Origin: Ornatilinea sp.
Lineage (GTDB): Bacteria; Chloroflexota; Anaerolineae; Anaerolineales; Anaerolineaceae
DNA: 44,141 nucleotides
Direction of reading: 5' to 3'
Assembly: GCA_018433975.1 (NCBI GenBank)
Contig: JAHDQE010000099.1
Location: 1 to 44,141, forward strand
Made by a program: the position numbers and the translations under genes
Shown here: positions 18,584 through 27,241 of the stretch, in pieces
How positions within the stretch are numbered: position 1 is the stretch's first letter
How the letters are laid out: each line of letters begins with the position of its first letter
The notes under the pieces: model-generated
Database searches by the model: none
What the model was told of the DNA's origin: nothing
The model's input: only the letters and a program-made list of their open reading frames with translations

Positions 18584-19750
18584 TTATCTGTTTAATTCTT
18601 TGGAGATTTCTTCAAATAACTTTTCGTATTCCTGAGCAATCCGATCGGGCAGATAATTTTGGGCAATTTCATCCGAATTGCCTCTATAGGATTCAGGGCT
18701 GTTCAGCACCTCTAAAACGGATTTCGCCAGCCCGCTTGAATCGCCAATCGGGAAGATTTTTCCCATTCCATGCATTTTAACCGGCTGTCGAACACCGGGA
18801 AGGTTTGCCGTCACACAGGGTTTTCCATTCAGCATTGCCTCAATTTGCACTAGGCCAAATGCTTCAGTCGAATTTAAGCTGGACATTACCAAAACATCGA
18901 TATTCCGGTAAAACGACACCATTTGAGCAGGGTCCAGAACGCCCAGGAATTTCCAATTGCCTGCTGCCTCGTATTTCCGGATCGTGGGTTCAAGACGTTT
19001 GAAATATTGCTCTTCCCCGATGATATCCTCATACGGACCGGCAAATTGGACCATGGCATTGGGATGCACTTCCAGGATGTCCTTCATCGCATTCAAGAGC
19101 ACTTCAACCCCCTTTTCGGTCGCAAAACGAGCAGCCATTCCAATTACCGGATGTTTTTCCTCGGGATTTACCTTCTCCGAAAACTGTTCAATCTTTTCTT
19201 CTTGCACTTCAGGCAATACAACAGGAGGCAAGATTACCCGTACTTTATCCATATATCGCCTGGCATACGGAGAATGTTCTGCATAATCCCGGGTATAGGT
19301 CACAATACGATGTGTGAATAGAGCAGCCAGCGTGTTCATGAAACGGATCGCAACATTTGCGGTCAGGCTCAACAACCCTGGTGGCATTCGAAGATCACAA
19401 TGATAGGTAACAATGGTGGGTTTACGCAGCAATCGCCCCCTCAAAGCAACACCGGCCGCGTCAAATTGTGGCAAATGCAATTGAAGGACATCATGCTCTA
19501 ACACCAACCGATTAGTGATCATGCCAAAAGTTGGCATGATCACGCCCTTGCTGATCCGCAGCAGCACCGGCACACGAACAATTCGGACACCCTCATCCAT
19601 CTCTTCCAAAGGAAGACTGCGGTCATAACGGGAGGTTAATACGGTAACCGTATGGCCTCGTTTGGCAAAAGCTTTCGCCAAACGCTCAGCATAAATCGTT
19701 AATCCGCTCGTATGCGGGCGATAATAAGTTAAAACAATAAGAATTCGCAT
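18584..19750 (-). CDS. GT4-family glycosyltransferase
   Basis: 388 aa with the GT-B two-Rossmann plan. The amino half has MRILIVLTYYRPHTSGLTIY and a GRLLRKPTIVTYHCD segment; the carboxy half has IGMAARFATEKGVEVLL, FAGPYED and the E-x7-E nucleotide-sugar site STEAFGLVQIEAM. Retaining transferases of this kind build glycolipids and polysaccharides on the cytosolic face from nucleotide sugars. It starts 6 bases after the epimerase stop, with no visible ribosome site, and so is probably coupled. Donor and acceptor cannot be inferred from sequence. Confidence 0.88.
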   Translation of the reverse strand: MRILIVLTYYRPHTSGLTIYAERLAKAFAKRGHTVTVLTSRYDRSLPLEEMDEGVRIVRVPVLLRISKGVIMPTFGMITNRLVLEHDVLQLHLPQFDAAGVALRGRLLRKPTIVTYHCDLRMPPGLLSLTANVAIRFMNTLAALFTHRIVTYTRDYAEHSPYARRYMDKVRVILPPVVLPEVQEEKIEQFSEKVNPEEKHPVIGMAARFATEKGVEVLLNAMKDILEVHPNAMVQFAGPYEDIIGEEQYFKRLEPTIRKYEAAGNWKFLGVLDPAQMVSFYRNIDVLVMSSLNSTEAFGLVQIEAMLNGKPCVTANLPGVRQPVKMHGMGKIFPIGDSSGLAKSVLEVLNSPESYRGNSDEIAQNYLPDRIAQEYEKLFEEISKELNR

Positions 19751-19756
19751 ATTTGA

Positions 19757-20791
19757 TTAATTAAAAAGTGTTGAGTTTGTTTTCACCCAATTGTACAGAT
19801 AGGTGATGCCCTCTTCTACGCCGACTTTAGGCTGCCATCCGATTACCGAAGAAGCCTTTTGAATATCAGAGACATAGACTTTTTGATCGCCGGGCCGCCA
19901 GTCGCCCCACGAGACCGGAATTTTATTCCCTGTCAGACGTTCCAGAATGGGGCCGAACTCTTTCCAGATTGACAGCGTATTCTTTGCTCCCCCACCCACG
20001 TTGAAGACCTGTCCTGCGGCTTGATCTATATTTTCCAATGCTGAATCATAAGCATTAAGCAGATCATCCACAAAGAGAATATCCCGGACCTGTTTCCCAT
20101 CGCCATAAATAGTAATAGGGCGCCCGGAAACAGCTGCTATCACAAACCAGGCCACCCACCCCTGGTCTTCAACACCAAATTGTCTAGGACCATAGATACA
20201 GCTTTGCCGGAAAACAACGGTTGGCAGACCATAAATCCGGTAATAATCCCGAACGTACTGGTCCCCCGTCCCTTTCGAACAGCCATAAGGAGAATGAAAG
20301 TCCAGAGGTGCTGCTTCAGAAATTCCCTCCGGAAAATCCCGGTAAAAATAACAGTCGGTATCTTCTTCAATAACCACATCTTCCATGCCCCCATACACTT
20401 TGTTTGTGGAGGCGTATAACACAATCGGAGAGCGTTTTGAAGAACGAGCAGCTTCTAATACATTAAAAGTTCCGGCAGCATTAATTTCAAAATCATTCCG
20501 GGGATCCGTAACCGAAGTGGTGACAGCAACCTGGGCTGCCAGATGCACCACAACATCAACATCCTGAGCGGCTTTCTTTATAGCATCCGGGTCCCGGACA
20601 TCTCCCACAACCAGTTCAAAAGCATTTTCGCCAAATGTTTCTTTCAACCACATCAAATTCAGTTTCGCACCGGATCTGGACAGGTTATCAAAAATAACCA
20701 CCTCTTCGCCACGGCTCAACAACCGGTACACATAATTACAGCCAATAAATCCAGCTCCCCCTGTTACCAAAATTCTCTTCGTCATAATCAT
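19757..20791 (-). CDS. NAD-dependent epimerase, CDP-paratose 2-epimerase-like
   Basis: 344 aa extended short-chain dehydrogenase. It has the NAD-binding ILVTGGAGFIGCNY, the STNKVYG substrate segment and the catalytic YGCSK (Tyr-x3-Lys). The run DFHSPYGCSKGTGDQYV followed by VVFRQSCIYGPRQFGVEDQ is characteristic of CDP-paratose 2-epimerase (tyvelose synthesis) rather than of UDP-galactose 4-epimerase. It probably supplies a modified sugar to the neighbouring glycosyltransferases. The other enzymes of the CDP-tyvelose route are not in this window. GGAG lies 4 bases before the first ATG (20791) and 10 before a second in-frame ATG (20785). The upstream flippase-like gene ends 21 bases away. Confidence 0.85.
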   Translation of the reverse strand: MIMTKRILVTGGAGFIGCNYVYRLLSRGEEVVIFDNLSRSGAKLNLMWLKETFGENAFELVVGDVRDPDAIKKAAQDVDVVVHLAAQVAVTTSVTDPRNDFEINAAGTFNVLEAARSSKRSPIVLYASTNKVYGGMEDVVIEEDTDCYFYRDFPEGISEAAPLDFHSPYGCSKGTGDQYVRDYYRIYGLPTVVFRQSCIYGPRQFGVEDQGWVAWFVIAAVSGRPITIYGDGKQVRDILFVDDLLNAYDSALENIDQAAGQVFNVGGGAKNTLSIWKEFGPILERLTGNKIPVSWGDWRPGDQKVYVSDIQKASSVIGWQPKVGVEEGITYLYNWVKTNSTLFN

Positions 20792-20812
20792 TCAACTCCA
20801 GGAATATTGTAT

Positions 20813-21823
20813 TTACTGCGTTTCTTCCTTCTTCCTCATTCCATCAAATAGTTTGGAGATCGAGTGTCCCTGGCGGATCAATCCAATAAGTCCAAATATT
20901 GCCGTCACAGCAAACTGCATAAAATGAAGAACAATGGCGTATGCCAGCGCCTGGGTATTGGACACATTAACCATTTGCAAGGCCCAAACAAGCGAAGCCT
21001 CATAGACACCCAGCCCGGCCGGCGCGGATGGAACTGCCATCCCCAAGGCAAGAAAGCTATCAACAAAAGCCCCCCACCATAAAGGTGCGTTAGGCACAAT
21101 AGATAGCATCATTACATAATACAAAAGGACCCAAAATATCCAGGTGATTAAAACCCAAAAAACACTCTTGAGAAATTGAGATGGCTTGGTCAGCACGGAA
21201 AGACCGTCTAAAAGCGATTCGATTTGTGGAAGCAAAACTCTTTCCACTAACGGCCATCTCCTGGAAATTTTTTCGACAAAACTTTTAACCTGCCGATTGT
21301 ATTGGGCCATCAAAAACAGAATTATGAACCCGACAACAATCAACACTAGAGCCGTAATCGCGATGGATTCCGCGTCGTCCATTCCTAATGTTAAAGGCAA
21401 AGTAGCCAAAAGCAAGCCGGCCGCTATCGCCACATCAAAAGCTCTTTCTATAACAATCGTTGATAAGACATGAAAAGTTCCCAGGCCGGAGGTTTGCCCC
21501 ATAAAAATAGCCCTGCCGATTTCCCCGGCTCTGAGCGGCAGTATATTGTTCAAAAAATATCCCTCGTTAACAATCAAGAAAGTTTGCATCAGCGAGGCTT
21601 TATTATCCAGCAAAGTGCGCCAAACCATTGATTTGGTAATCATGGATAGAATGGTGAAAACCAGCGCTAACCCAATGCTGAAAGGACGGATAGCTGTAAA
21701 CGCGGATCCAAGATCATCCCAGTTTGCCAATTTGAACACAACAATCAACGCTATGACGCTGATCAAAACGCCCGGCAGCCATCGGCGCAAATTTTGTGTT
21801 AAAACAGAACCTTCCTTTTTCAA
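20813..21823 (-). CDS. AglD / lysylphosphatidylglycerol-synthase TM family protein (UPF0104)
   Basis: 336 aa with about eight helices. The segment NEGYFLNNILPLRAGEIGRA and the later SAPAGLGVYE are signatures of the LPG_synthase_TM/UPF0104 family, which includes the membrane half of MprF and archaeal AglD, implicated in lipid transfer and protein glycosylation. There is no soluble synthase domain, so a flippase-like or accessory role for lipid-linked sugars is the best guess. The TTG start (21823) overlaps the lepA stop in TTGA, and GGAGG lies 4 bases before the TTG, indicating translational coupling to lepA. Confidence 0.85.
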   Translation of the reverse strand: MKKEGSVLTQNLRRWLPGVLISVIALIVVFKLANWDDLGSAFTAIRPFSIGLALVFTILSMITKSMVWRTLLDNKASLMQTFLIVNEGYFLNNILPLRAGEIGRAIFMGQTSGLGTFHVLSTIVIERAFDVAIAAGLLLATLPLTLGMDDAESIAITALVLIVVGFIILFLMAQYNRQVKSFVEKISRRWPLVERVLLPQIESLLDGLSVLTKPSQFLKSVFWVLITWIFWVLLYYVMMLSIVPNAPLWWGAFVDSFLALGMAVPSAPAGLGVYEASLVWALQMVNVSNTQALAYAIVLHFMQFAVTAIFGLIGLIRQGHSISKLFDGMRKKEETQ

Positions 21824-23619
21824 TCCCCCTCCAATCGGAGAACTGCCATAAATGCTTCCTGCGGAATCTCCACATTCCCAATTTTTTTCATTCGCTTCTT
21901 CCCGCGTTTTTGTTTCTCAAGCAATTTCTTTTTCCGGGTGATATCGCCACCATAGCATTTAGCGAGGACATCTTTTCGGAGGGCTTTTACATTTGCCCTT
22001 GAAATCACTCGTCCGGTTGAATAAGCCTGAATAGGAACGTCAAATAACTGCCGCGGAATCAATCGTTTTAATTTACTGACCAGTGCCTGCCCCTTATGAT
22101 AAGCATCCTCTTTGTGCACAATCATCGCCAGAGCGTCTACCGGTTCCCCATCCACAAGGATCTCTAATTTCACAAGATTGCCGGGTTGATAGGTATCGAA
22201 CTGGTAATCCATTGAAGCATAACCTTTAGTCCTTGACTTTAAATCATCAAAGAAATCCACGATCAATTCAGAAAGCGGAATCCGGTAATTTAATTGAACC
22301 CGATTTGAGGAGGGATAGTCCTGTTCCAAAAATATTCCACGGCGTTTTAAAACCAGGTCCATAATGGTTCCATAATAATCCGTCGGCGAGAAGATTTGCA
22401 GAGCCATCCAGGGTTCTCGAATTTCTTGGATCTTGCTTTCATCGGGAAGTTGAGCAGGAGAGTCAATGGTAATCAATTCGTCGCCAATCAATACCACCTC
22501 ATACTCAACGGATGGAGCTGTCACCACGATATCCAGATCATATTCGCGTTCAAGACGTTCTTGAATGATTTCCATGTGGAACAAACCCAAAAAGCCACAT
22601 CGAAAACCAAAATTTAACGCTTGAGAGGTTTCAGGCTGATAAATAAGTGATGCGTCATTTAGTTGTAATTTTTCCAGTGCTTCTTTGAGATCTTCATAAT
22701 CTTCCCCTTCTACGGGGTAGATCCCTGCAAAGACCATTGGCTTGGATTGCTGGTATCCTGGCCAGGGTTCAGGGGCAGGTTGCGCTGTAGAAGTAAAGGT
22801 GTCACCCACCCGACATTCCAGCACCGTTTTCAATCCTGTGGCGATATAACCAACCTCTCCAGCCGAAAGCTTATCAACAGGTTTGAGCTGAGGAGCAAAA
22901 ATGCCAATTTCCACGGGCTTGATATCTGTTCTGGTATTCATCAGGCGAAGCGTGGAGTTTGCGTTTATAACGCCCTCAAAAACCCTAACGTAGGCAATTA
23001 CACCTTTATAAGAGTCATAATGCGAATCAAAAATTAAAGCGCGCAGCGGCAAGTCATCTTTTGCCTGCGGGGGTGAAACTTTCTCAACAATTGCTTCCAG
23101 GACCTGATCAACGTTGATCCCCTCTTTTGCAGAAATTCGAGGGATCGACTCGCTGGGCACTCCCAATAACGATTCAAGTTCTTCAGCGACAAAATCCGGT
23201 TGAGCAGAAGGCAGATCAATTTTATTGATCACAGGAATGATTTCAAGGTCTGAATCTAATGCAAGGTACAGGTTTGCTAAAGTCTGTGCTTCAATCCCCT
23301 GGGTCGCATCAACAACTAATAAAGCCCCTTCACATGCTGTTAAAGCGCGGCTGACCTCATAATTAAAGTCTACATGCCCGGGCGTATCGATCAGATTTAA
23401 TTCATAATCCAGGCCATCTTTTGCATGGTAAATCATGCGGACCGCCGACGCTTTAATGGTCACGCCCTTTTCTCGTTCCAAATCCATGGAATCCAGAACC
23501 TGGTTGACCATATCACGATCCGATATCGTGCCGGTCATCTGTAACATTCGATCGGCAAGAGTAGATTTTCCGTGATCAATATGAGCAATAATGCAGAAAT
23601 TCCTAATATTACTTGTCAT
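21820..23619 (-). CDS. lepA: Elongation factor 4 (LepA)
   Basis: 599 aa, the standard length. The GTPase domain shows G1 AHIDHGKST, G2 region KGVTIKAS, G3 DTPGHVDF and G4 NKID. The LepA-specific ending follows: GGDITRKKKLLEKQKRGKKRMK and then a short tail. It back-translocates or remodels stalled ribosomes. The start is the ATG at 23619; no strong ribosome site is seen. tlyA lies 54 bases upstream and the flippase-like gene overlaps its stop codon, placing a translation factor at the head of the envelope-sugar genes. Confidence 0.97.
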   Translation of the reverse strand: MTSNIRNFCIIAHIDHGKSTLADRMLQMTGTISDRDMVNQVLDSMDLEREKGVTIKASAVRMIYHAKDGLDYELNLIDTPGHVDFNYEVSRALTACEGALLVVDATQGIEAQTLANLYLALDSDLEIIPVINKIDLPSAQPDFVAEELESLLGVPSESIPRISAKEGINVDQVLEAIVEKVSPPQAKDDLPLRALIFDSHYDSYKGVIAYVRVFEGVINANSTLRLMNTRTDIKPVEIGIFAPQLKPVDKLSAGEVGYIATGLKTVLECRVGDTFTSTAQPAPEPWPGYQQSKPMVFAGIYPVEGEDYEDLKEALEKLQLNDASLIYQPETSQALNFGFRCGFLGLFHMEIIQERLEREYDLDIVVTAPSVEYEVVLIGDELITIDSPAQLPDESKIQEIREPWMALQIFSPTDYYGTIMDLVLKRRGIFLEQDYPSSNRVQLNYRIPLSELIVDFFDDLKSRTKGYASMDYQFDTYQPGNLVKLEILVDGEPVDALAMIVHKEDAYHKGQALVSKLKRLIPRQLFDVPIQAYSTGRVISRANVKALRKDVLAKCYGGDITRKKKLLEKQKRGKKRMKKIGNVEIPQEAFMAVLRLEGD

Positions 23620-23673
23620 AGGCGGCTAGAAGTATACCCTAAATTGCTGCTTCTTATCAGATGCCAGCTTTCG

Positions 23674-24471
23674 TTATCCATGTTTTGATGTCTCCAGCGC
23701 ACTTTCAATGAGTGGAATAAAATTTCTTGATTCTTGCGAAGGGTACTGTAAATGCACCAGAAATTCAATATTTCCTTTAGGGCCCTTAATCGGTGAAAGG
23801 ATTAACCCCTTAATGCCAAAACCTTCCTGTTGGGCAAATTCAAGGACCTGCACCAACACTTTACGGTGAATGGATGTATCGCGGATTACTCCCTCACCTT
23901 TAGCTGCATCTTTTTTTCCGGCCTCAAACTGAGGTTTTATCAACGCAATCACGTTTCCTGCATCCTCGCGAAACCAATTCTTCACTTTGGGTAATAAAAT
24001 TCGAAGTGAAATAAATGAAGCATCAATAGTTACCAGATCAATCGCTTCCGGAAAGCGATCAATATACCGTGCATTGGTTCGCTCCATAGAAACCACCCTG
24101 GGTGAATTTCGCAGCTTCCAATGCAAGATTCCATACCCCACATCCACCGCATAGACTTTTTCCGCTCCATGCTGTAACAAACAATCCGTAAAACCGCCTG
24201 TTGAAGCACCAATATCAGCACAAATTAATCCGTTTAAATCTAAAAAACCAAAAGCCTCCATAGCCGGGGCTAACTTCTCTCCTCCTCTTGACACAAATTG
24301 TGGTGCATGCAGAACTTCTACTTCTGCATCAGGTAAAAACTTTATAGAAGATTTGATTACAATCTGTCCATCAACCCGCACCTGGCCCGCCATCACCAAT
24401 CGTTGTGCTTGTGAACGGCTTTCTGCCAGTCCCTTTTCATTCAACAAAACATCTAACCTGATTTTTTCCAT
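23674..24471 (-). CDS. tlyA: TlyA family rRNA 2'-O-methyltransferase
   Basis: 265 aa. An amino-terminal S4 RNA-binding domain (RLDVLLNEKGLAESRSQAQR, then VRVDG) is followed by an FtsJ-like methyltransferase with the SAM site CADIGASTGGFTD, AVDVGYG, a DASFISL strand and LIKPQFEAGK. TlyA enzymes methylate 16S and/or 23S rRNA and are also known as hemolysin A homologues. AAGG lies 4 bases before the ATG at 24471. The gene diverges from the DPPR synthase gene across 117 bases and heads the minus-strand lepA run. Confidence 0.93.
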   Translation of the reverse strand: MEKIRLDVLLNEKGLAESRSQAQRLVMAGQVRVDGQIVIKSSIKFLPDAEVEVLHAPQFVSRGGEKLAPAMEAFGFLDLNGLICADIGASTGGFTDCLLQHGAEKVYAVDVGYGILHWKLRNSPRVVSMERTNARYIDRFPEAIDLVTIDASFISLRILLPKVKNWFREDAGNVIALIKPQFEAGKKDAAKGEGVIRDTSIHRKVLVQVLEFAQQEGFGIKGLILSPIKGPKGNIEFLVHLQYPSQESRNFIPLIESALETSKHG

Positions 24472-24588
24472 GATGCCTTAATTTTACATCTGAAATATGA
24501 TTTTTTGCTGAATGTCATAACCCTAAATCCACCGCTACAACCATCGACTTTTGCAGAATAAAATTTCAAGTTATGATATGATAACTTC

Positions 24589-25458
24589 ATGTTTAAAGCA
24601 CTCATCAAGAGTATGCGACTCAAGCAGTGGGTCAAGAACTTCTTTGTTTTCGCAGCAGTCGTTTTCGACCGTCAATTGAGAAACCCCGAGGCATTGGCAA
24701 TCACAACAGCGGGTTTTATGATTTTTTGTCTGCTATCCAGCAGCATTTATCTCATCAACGATACGCTGGATATCGAAGCCGACCGGCAACATCCGCAGAA
24801 GAAATTTCGCCCAATTGCCTCCGGGGAACTGCCCATCCGGGTTGCAATCATATCAGCGATTCTTTTTATCCTGATCTCAATCCCCCTCGCCTTTATTCTA
24901 ACGCCATCTTTTGGCATCATCGCACTGGCTTACTTGCTGACAAACCTTGCATATTCAAACTGGTTAAAACACGTGCCACTCATTGATGTGCTGATCATCG
25001 CATTAGGCTTTGTCCTTCGCGTTGCAGGAGGAGTAAGCCTGATAATCGTTGAAAGATTCTCTCCCTGGCTTTATGTATGCACCACGCTCCTGGCCCTATA
25101 TTTTGGTTTTGGAAAACGTCGTGGCGAATTAACATTACTAATGAACGGGAACAACTCCACCCGAAGCGTTCTGGATGGATATTCTATTCCCTTGCTCGAT
25201 CAATTGCTGGTTATTGTATCCAGTTCAACCATCATGGCATACAGCCTGTATACGTTTTCTGCCCCCAATCTTCCTACCAATAATGCCATGATGCTGACAA
25301 TTCCTTTTGTCTTATACGCAATTTTCCGCTACCTATATTTGATACAAATCAAAGGCGAAGGAGGCGCGCCTGATGAATTAGTGTTTACAGATAGGCCCCT
25401 TCAGATCACTTTTATATCGTGGGGGCTTTCCGTTTTGGTCATTTTCTACTTGCTGTAA
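24589..25458 (+). CDS. Decaprenyl-phosphate phosphoribosyltransferase homologue (UbiA family)
   Basis: 289 aa with about eight or nine helices. RLKQWVKN (10-17), YLINDTLDIEADRQHP (54-69) and KKFRPIASGE (71-80) match the DPPR synthase branch of the UbiA superfamily (mycobacterial Rv3806c type); the two Asp-rich elements that bind Mg-diphosphate are intact. The known reaction joins polyprenyl phosphate and PRPP to give polyprenyl-phosphoribose phosphate, precursor of lipid-linked pentose donors. The SD site of the next gene overlaps its stop codon. No clear ribosome site precedes the ATG. The genes that would epimerise the product (DprE1/E2) are not visible here. Confidence 0.88.
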   Translation: MFKALIKSMRLKQWVKNFFVFAAVVFDRQLRNPEALAITTAGFMIFCLLSSSIYLINDTLDIEADRQHPQKKFRPIASGELPIRVAIISAILFILISIPLAFILTPSFGIIALAYLLTNLAYSNWLKHVPLIDVLIIALGFVLRVAGGVSLIIVERFSPWLYVCTTLLALYFGFGKRRGELTLLMNGNNSTRSVLDGYSIPLLDQLLVIVSSSTIMAYSLYTFSAPNLPTNNAMMLTIPFVLYAIFRYLYLIQIKGEGGAPDELVFTDRPLQITFISWGLSVLVIFYLL

Positions 25459-25462
25459 GGAT

Positions 25463-26413
25463 ATGCCTGCTACAATCGGTACCGCTCCCGGAAAAATCAT
25501 CCTGTATGGCGAACACTCCGTCGTCTATGGACGCCATGCGGTCGCAGTCCCCGTTTCAAAAGTTCGGGCCAAAGCTTCCATATTCCCCCGCCCTGATCTA
25601 AAGCCTGATGAAATAAAGATTTCCGCACCGGATATCCAATTAGATTGTCAACTATCCGGGCTTCCATTGGAGCATCCTTTTGCAAAGATTTTTGAATTGG
25701 CAAAAGAAAATTTAAATCTGGACCATTTTCCGGCATTCGATTTACACATAAAATCTTCAATTCCCGTCGCTGCCGGCATGGGTTCAGGAGCATCCGTTTC
25801 AATAGCAATACTAAAAGCCCTGTCCAGCTTTCTGGGAAAACCCTTTTCTTCAGAAGAGCTCTCCCGTTTATCTTTTGAAGTCGAAAAGATTTATCACGGG
25901 AATCCTTCCGGCATCGACAACACCGTTGTTGCTTACAACCAGCCCATTTTCTATAAGCGCGGTGCACCCCTCCAATTGCTCCGTGTTCATACACCTTTGA
26001 TGTTTGTTATCGCAGACAGCGGTATAAAAAGCTCAACCTTCGACATGGTTGAAAAGGTCAGTAAAGCCCGCACTGATGCAATTCCCCAATTTGAGTCTTT
26101 CTTTGATCGGATGGATTGGATTGCGATAGAAGCCAGAAAGGCTATTGAAGGCAACCCTTCTGAAGATATGGGGAGCTTATTAACTCAAAACCACCGGTTG
26201 CTACAACAGATCGGTGTTTCCTGCCCCGAACTGGACAGCCTTGTAGACGCGGCATTGAAATCCGGTGCCGATGGCGCAAAATTGTGCGGCGCGGGGGGCG
26301 GCGGAAATATGATCGCACTGGTAAATCCAAATTCAGCAGGACCGGTTTCACAGGCCTTACAAGAAGCCGGCGCTGCAAACATCATTGTTACCACAATTCA
26401 GGAAAATGATTAG
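25463..26413 (+). CDS. mvk: Mevalonate kinase (GHMP family)
   Basis: 316 aa. Signatures: APGKIILYGEHSVVYG (8-23), the ATP-binding PVAAGMGSGAS (101-111), HGNPSGID (145-152, with the catalytic Asp152) and KLCGAGGGGNM near the carboxy end. It phosphorylates mevalonate. The compact length and motif set resemble archaeal mevalonate kinases. AAGGA lies just before the ATG and overlaps the upstream stop. The next gene, 11 bases downstream, is isopentenyl phosphate kinase, so the pair belongs to an alternative mevalonate pathway; the decarboxylase and the earlier steps are elsewhere. Confidence 0.93.
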   Translation: MPATIGTAPGKIILYGEHSVVYGRHAVAVPVSKVRAKASIFPRPDLKPDEIKISAPDIQLDCQLSGLPLEHPFAKIFELAKENLNLDHFPAFDLHIKSSIPVAAGMGSGASVSIAILKALSSFLGKPFSSEELSRLSFEVEKIYHGNPSGIDNTVVAYNQPIFYKRGAPLQLLRVHTPLMFVIADSGIKSSTFDMVEKVSKARTDAIPQFESFFDRMDWIAIEARKAIEGNPSEDMGSLLTQNHRLLQQIGVSCPELDSLVDAALKSGADGAKLCGAGGGGNMIALVNPNSAGPVSQALQEAGAANIIVTTIQEND

Positions 26414-26424
26414 GACTTATTCTC

Positions 26425-27222
26425 ATGCTTGTTTTTCTTAAATTAGGTGGTTCCCTTATCACAAATAAAAATAAACCAAACACAGCTCAGACCTTTGTCC
26501 TGGCTCGAATTGCCGGAGAAATCTCTGCGGCTTTGAAAAACAATAAAGAAATAAAGCTGCTCATAGGACACGGGTCGGGTTCTTTTGGACACGTTGCCGG
26601 AGAAAAATACGGCACCCGTAAAGGCGTTAACTCCAGGGATCAATGGGAAGGATTTGTAAAAGTATGGAAAGCAGCTCGCGATCTTAACCAGATTGTTCTG
26701 GAAACGCTTCTTGGATCCGGACTCAACACCATCTCCATTCCTCCTTCCGCTTTCCTCACAACCACAAACCAGGCCCTGAAAACCTGGAATCCCCAACCCA
26801 TTCAGGCCGCATTGAACGCGGGTTTAGTTCCACTGGTTCAGGGAGATGTAATTTTTGATGACCAATTGGGAGGGACAATCCTTTCTACAGAGGAAATTTT
26901 TAAATTTTTGGCCCTGCATCTCAAACCGGAAAAGATCCTCATTGCTGGCCAAGATGAAGGCGTCTGGTCAGATTATCCTGAATGCAGTCATCTGATCCCG
27001 GAAATTCATGCCCAAAACTACCCGGAACTTCGTTCTCAGATTGGTGGATCTTCCTCAACAGACGTAACCGGGGGAATGGCTGAAAAAGTCCGCAACATGA
27101 TGGAATTGGCAAGTTTATTGCCCGCCACAAAGATCCTGATATTTTCAGGCTTACAGGAGCAGAATATATCCAGAGCACTTTCCGGCAATCAAATCGGAAC
27201 ATTGATTAAACACGACTCTTGA
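26425..27222 (+). CDS. ipk: Isopentenyl phosphate kinase
   Basis: 265 aa of the amino-acid-kinase fold. FLKLGGSLIT (4-13) provides the phosphate-binding Lys and glycines, and HGSGSFGH (49-56) carries the catalytic His56 that separates IPK from other members of the fold. GQDEGVWSDYP and DVTGGMAEKV are further matches. It converts isopentenyl phosphate to isopentenyl diphosphate, the last step of the archaeal/Roseiflexus type of mevalonate pathway. It follows mevalonate kinase by 11 bases. The ribosome site is weak (AGGA). Confidence 0.92.
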   Translation: MLVFLKLGGSLITNKNKPNTAQTFVLARIAGEISAALKNNKEIKLLIGHGSGSFGHVAGEKYGTRKGVNSRDQWEGFVKVWKAARDLNQIVLETLLGSGLNTISIPPSAFLTTTNQALKTWNPQPIQAALNAGLVPLVQGDVIFDDQLGGTILSTEEIFKFLALHLKPEKILIAGQDEGVWSDYPECSHLIPEIHAQNYPELRSQIGGSSSTDVTGGMAEKVRNMMELASLLPATKILIFSGLQEQNISRALSGNQIGTLIKHDS

Positions 27223-27241
27223 TCCTGTTACTGGAGAATTT

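Noticed and set aside
18567..18590. Inverted repeat CAGATA...TATCTG around the stop of the GT4 gene, considered as a terminator
   Set aside because: The stem is only six pairs with a 12-base loop and no T-run follows, so it does not qualify.
24570..24585. GTTAT-6-ATAAC palindrome just before the DPPR synthase gene, considered as an operator or part of a promoter
   Set aside because: It is short and AT-rich; the overlapping TATGAT lacks a -35 box at an allowed distance, so neither a promoter nor an operator can be supported.
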